Origin: Parapedobacter luteus
GTDB taxonomy: Bacteria; Bacteroidota; Bacteroidia; Sphingobacteriales; Sphingobacteriaceae
DNA: 64,000 nucleotides
Assembly: GCF_900168055.1 (NCBI RefSeq)
Contig: NZ_FUYS01000002.1
Coordinates: 186,888-250,887, forward strand
Reading direction: 5' to 3'
Shown: positions 61,613 to 64,000 of the stretch, in pieces
How the letters are laid out: every line of letters starts with the position of its first letter
How positions within the stretch are numbered: the stretch's first letter is position 1
Position numbers and translations under genes: made by a program
The notes under the pieces: generated by a model
Databases searched by the model: none
What the model was told of the DNA's origin: nothing
What the model saw: the letters and a program-made list of their open reading frames with translations, nothing else

Positions 61613-64000
61613 TTATTTGGTGGCGTATAACTGATTGAACAACCATTTAAAGGTGCCGTGCGGCTGCGCACGGAAGGTGATTTCCGGCCCAAAGGCATAA
61701 AACGTGCCCTTACCTACGGAAGCGGTGAATGCCGTGATGCCGTTTTTCAGGTAGTCTGCTCCCCATATCCAGCCGCTGAGCAATGGGTTGCTGTCGCCGT
61801 ACCAAGCTAACGGCTTGATGCCTTGGTTTTTGGCGTCCTGATCCAGCCTGAATACTGGGCTGTTGCTGGACATGACATTGACGATTTCAGGCATGCCCCA
61901 ACCTGCCGGATCCGTTGTGTCCGCAAAAACTTGGTGGATACTGCCGGGCGCATAATACTGTTCGCCGCGAAGCGGCCTTTCACGGCCATCGTCATCTACT
62001 TCAACCAGCGCATTCTTGACCGGTAGCCCCAAATGATAGGCCAACGCGGTGCTGCTGCCCACGGTAAACAATGTGCCTCCGGCTTCGACAAACGCTCTGA
62101 GCTGCGGGATTGACTTGTCTACGGTGATGTTACCAACCATATGGTGGTACTTTTCAGGAATATCTTCCAGGTTGGGGCCGCGTCCGCCTCGCATTCCTGC
62201 ACCGCCACTTGCCGAAACCGGCGGGATGCCACCTCCGATAAATAAGATAATATCATACTTGTCGATTAAGCCGCCATTATCTATTTCTTGCGGGAAAATC
62301 AATGAAAAGTTATCGAAGTGGTATTGCTCAAGCATCCACCGAACCCAACCGGATGGCATTGAACCGCCATAATTGTCGAATAATGCGATTCGACGAGGTT
62401 TTATTGCTGTTAAGTTGCCGGGCTTTCTGTCGACAGGGATGGGCTTAATGCCCAAGGTGTCTGCTGCTTTTTGAAGAATGGGCAACCCGTTAGCGGGCAC
62501 ATAAAACGAGCCCGCTGGAGCGCCGTTATACGTTTCCTGGATGCGTGATACATTGATACCGGCAGCCAACAGGTTGTTTACCGCAACAAAAGCGTTGTTG
62601 ACTTCCGAGCTCAGCAGGAAGCCCGCTGATGATTTTGCAACAGTCTGCGCGGGCGGCGTTTGTATTTGTCCGTAGGGGATGGCTTCAAATGGTCCATCAA
62701 ATGCGTCCTGAATGCGGTCAAAGTCGATGCCGAACTGGTAGGCTAATGTCCATCCCGCAGCGTCGTAAGGGCGTATGGGGGGACCACCCGGATATGCAAA
62801 GTCATTGGGATGATCCTGGGGTTCGAACATGTCGAGTACATGCGGCCGGAATGCTTGGGCAGTTTTTACAACATAAGAACCTGCCGGATAAGATTTACCT
62901 GCTACTGTAAAGTCCGAGGTAGCTTTATGGATCAATATACCCGATTTGATTAACGCGTTTACGAATTGCACCGCACTTGGAAAATCAGCTTGATTGGCGG
63001 GTATGATGTATCCCCGCGGATCGCGCAATTCGGGGTCACTGAATACCTTATCAAAGTACGATGCTGGGATGTTATCCCGCGAGGCATAACGGGCGGATTG
63101 CTCAAGCTCCTCCGTTTGGACTTTGTTGGCAGCTTTATCGGCTTTATAAGTGCTCTCTATTTTAGCGACATAGCTCGGCTTAAGCGGCCAGTAATCGGAG
63201 TTGCCGCGTTCGATGGAATTGCGTCCCATGGCATACATATTGAAGAGCAATTCATCGCCAAAACGGCTGGCGTAATCGAGAATGGCATAATTCAGCGATA
63301 CGGAATAGTCAATCGATCGCTTGAAATTCCATGCTTGTGGCGTCACCGGATTAGGGGTGCCGTTATTCGGAATAAGCCGTTCGGTTATCAATGGTACACT
63401 CGAAGGTGTCGGATCGCCGATAATTTCGGTGAGTATGCCGATGCTGTTGTGGTAGTACGGTGTGGTACGCAATCCACCATTCCACCAAGTAGAAAACACA
63501 GAACCGCTTAACCGCGTATAACCTGGCTTTTTTTCGAGATTGAGCCGATTGATCATTGCAGAAGCGACCCCGTCAATGCCGGTCATCAATAACGGATCCA
63601 ATACGTAATTAAATGGATCACGGTAAGGAGGGCCGGCGACTACAGCGCCAGCCGGTGCTGATTGGTGATGGTTATAGATAATCTGTGGATTCCAATCGAT
63701 ATACTGCAAGCGCGAGATAATGGTGGTCTCGATCAGGTTGTTCATATAAAAATCCCGGTTATTGTCATGGCCGACATATTTGTGATAAAGTACCGGCGTG
63801 TTTTTATTTCGCTTGAGTGGGTCCTGCTGCTGCATGTACCAATTGGATACCAGTTCCTGCCCATCAGGGTTGCAATGAAAAAGCAAAATCACGACTTCGT
63901 CAAGGATTCGTAAGTTTTCCGGATCATTGCGGCTGACCAGCTGATAGAATGTCTCAAACAATTGGTGTGTGGCGACCACTTCGGTTGAGTGCAGTCCCCC
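61613..64000 (-). CDS. M14-family metallopeptidase, 5' end cut by window
   Basis: The frame runs open to the right edge: before the first codon used as start (63979) it continues GLHSTE, so the true start is outside. About 795 residues are visible; the paralogue at 57495 has 916, so roughly 120 N-terminal residues including the signal peptide are missing. The HxxE motif (HSTE) lies at the very edge. YNHHQSAPAGAVVAGPPYRD, LTEIIGDPTPSSVP, FRPHVLDMFEPQDHPNDFAYPGGPP and GNITVDKSIPQLRAFVEAGGTLF match the paralogue block by block. It is the first visible gene of the M14-M20-M14 operon. Confidence 0.92.
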   Translation of the reverse strand, partial: GGLHSTEVVATHQLFETFYQLVSRNDPENLRILDEVVILLFHCNPDGQELVSNWYMQQQDPLKRNKNTPVLYHKYVGHDNNRDFYMNNLIETTIISRLQYIDWNPQIIYNHHQSAPAGAVVAGPPYRDPFNYVLDPLLMTGIDGVASAMINRLNLEKKPGYTRLSGSVFSTWWNGGLRTTPYYHNSIGILTEIIGDPTPSSVPLITERLIPNNGTPNPVTPQAWNFKRSIDYSVSLNYAILDYASRFGDELLFNMYAMGRNSIERGNSDYWPLKPSYVAKIESTYKADKAANKVQTEELEQSARYASRDNIPASYFDKVFSDPELRDPRGYIIPANQADFPSAVQFVNALIKSGILIHKATSDFTVAGKSYPAGSYVVKTAQAFRPHVLDMFEPQDHPNDFAYPGGPPIRPYDAAGWTLAYQFGIDFDRIQDAFDGPFEAIPYGQIQTPPAQTVAKSSAGFLLSSEVNNAFVAVNNLLAAGINVSRIQETYNGAPAGSFYVPANGLPILQKAADTLGIKPIPVDRKPGNLTAIKPRRIALFDNYGGSMPSGWVRWMLEQYHFDNFSLIFPQEIDNGGLIDKYDIILFIGGGIPPVSASGGAGMRGGRGPNLEDIPEKYHHMVGNITVDKSIPQLRAFVEAGGTLFTVGSSTALAYHLGLPVKNALVEVDDDGRERPLRGEQYYAPGSIHQVFADTTDPAGWGMPEIVNVMSSNSPVFRLDQDAKNQGIKPLAWYGDSNPLLSGWIWGADYLKNGITAFTASVGKGTFYAFGPEITFRAQPHGTFKWLFNQLYATK

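Overview
The window looks like chromosomal DNA of a Bacteroidota member, most likely family Sphingobacteriaceae or a close relative; the genus cannot be decided from sequence alone. Supporting signs are the Bacteroidota promoter motif TAnnTTTG (often with TTTG/TTG about 20 bases upstream), a type III glutamine synthetase, a PUR-alpha-like DUF3276 protein, an FHS-family sugar permease, a Bacteroidota-type arginine decarboxylase, an FecI-like ECF sigma factor, and mostly weak Shine-Dalgarno sites. No phage, insertion sequence, CRISPR array or tRNA gene was seen. Both window edges cut genes.

Layout: 1-2886 is the 3' part of an RND efflux pump gene. 2932-11299 (minus) holds a newly noticed 54-residue basic protein, an AI-2E family permease, RNase R, a PolB-type exonuclease, penicillin-binding protein 1C, a Fur-family regulator and a transaldolase-like enzyme. 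11436-14860 has an MFS exporter, a DinB protein and a DnaQ/GIY-YIG double nuclease. 14927-19525 is an envelope-glycan module: UDP-glucuronate epimerase and GT39 transferase on one strand, GT2 polyprenyl-phosphate transferase and a flippase-like membrane protein on the other. 19500-22048 has a membrane protein, a lipoprotein and arginine decarboxylase, divergent from an operon argS - Gfo/Idh oxidoreductase - HI0933 flavoprotein - GH76 mannanase (22246-27439), followed by a FucP-like permease.

RNase P RNA sits at 28889-29290, followed by an NtrC-type regulator with an unusual sigma-54 contact loop. 31149-34216 is a methionine locus on the minus strand: promoter, SAM-I riboswitch, a short ORF ending in Met and Cys codons, metY and hom. 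A type III glutamine synthetase, an S9 peptidase, a LolD/FtsX-like ABC exporter, an M14 peptidase, a class C beta-lactamase-like hydrolase and a LiaF-like/LytS/LytTR signalling operon follow to 49505. The right part has a PUR protein, a LuxE-like/FabG pair, cysE-cysM for cysteine synthesis, Tex, TatA, an ECF sigma factor without visible anti-sigma factor, and a peptidase operon M14 - M20 - M14 running off the right edge.

The most interesting regulatory unit is the metY leader (33824-34216). Within about 390 bases it combines a good promoter, a palindrome at the predicted transcript start, a SAM-I aptamer, a 41-codon ORF ending Met-Cys-Ser-Gly-Thr-Met-Cys-Thr-Cys-Cys, and complementary segments that could form mutually exclusive hairpins. 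It suggests dual sensing of SAM and of cysteinyl/methionyl-tRNA supply.
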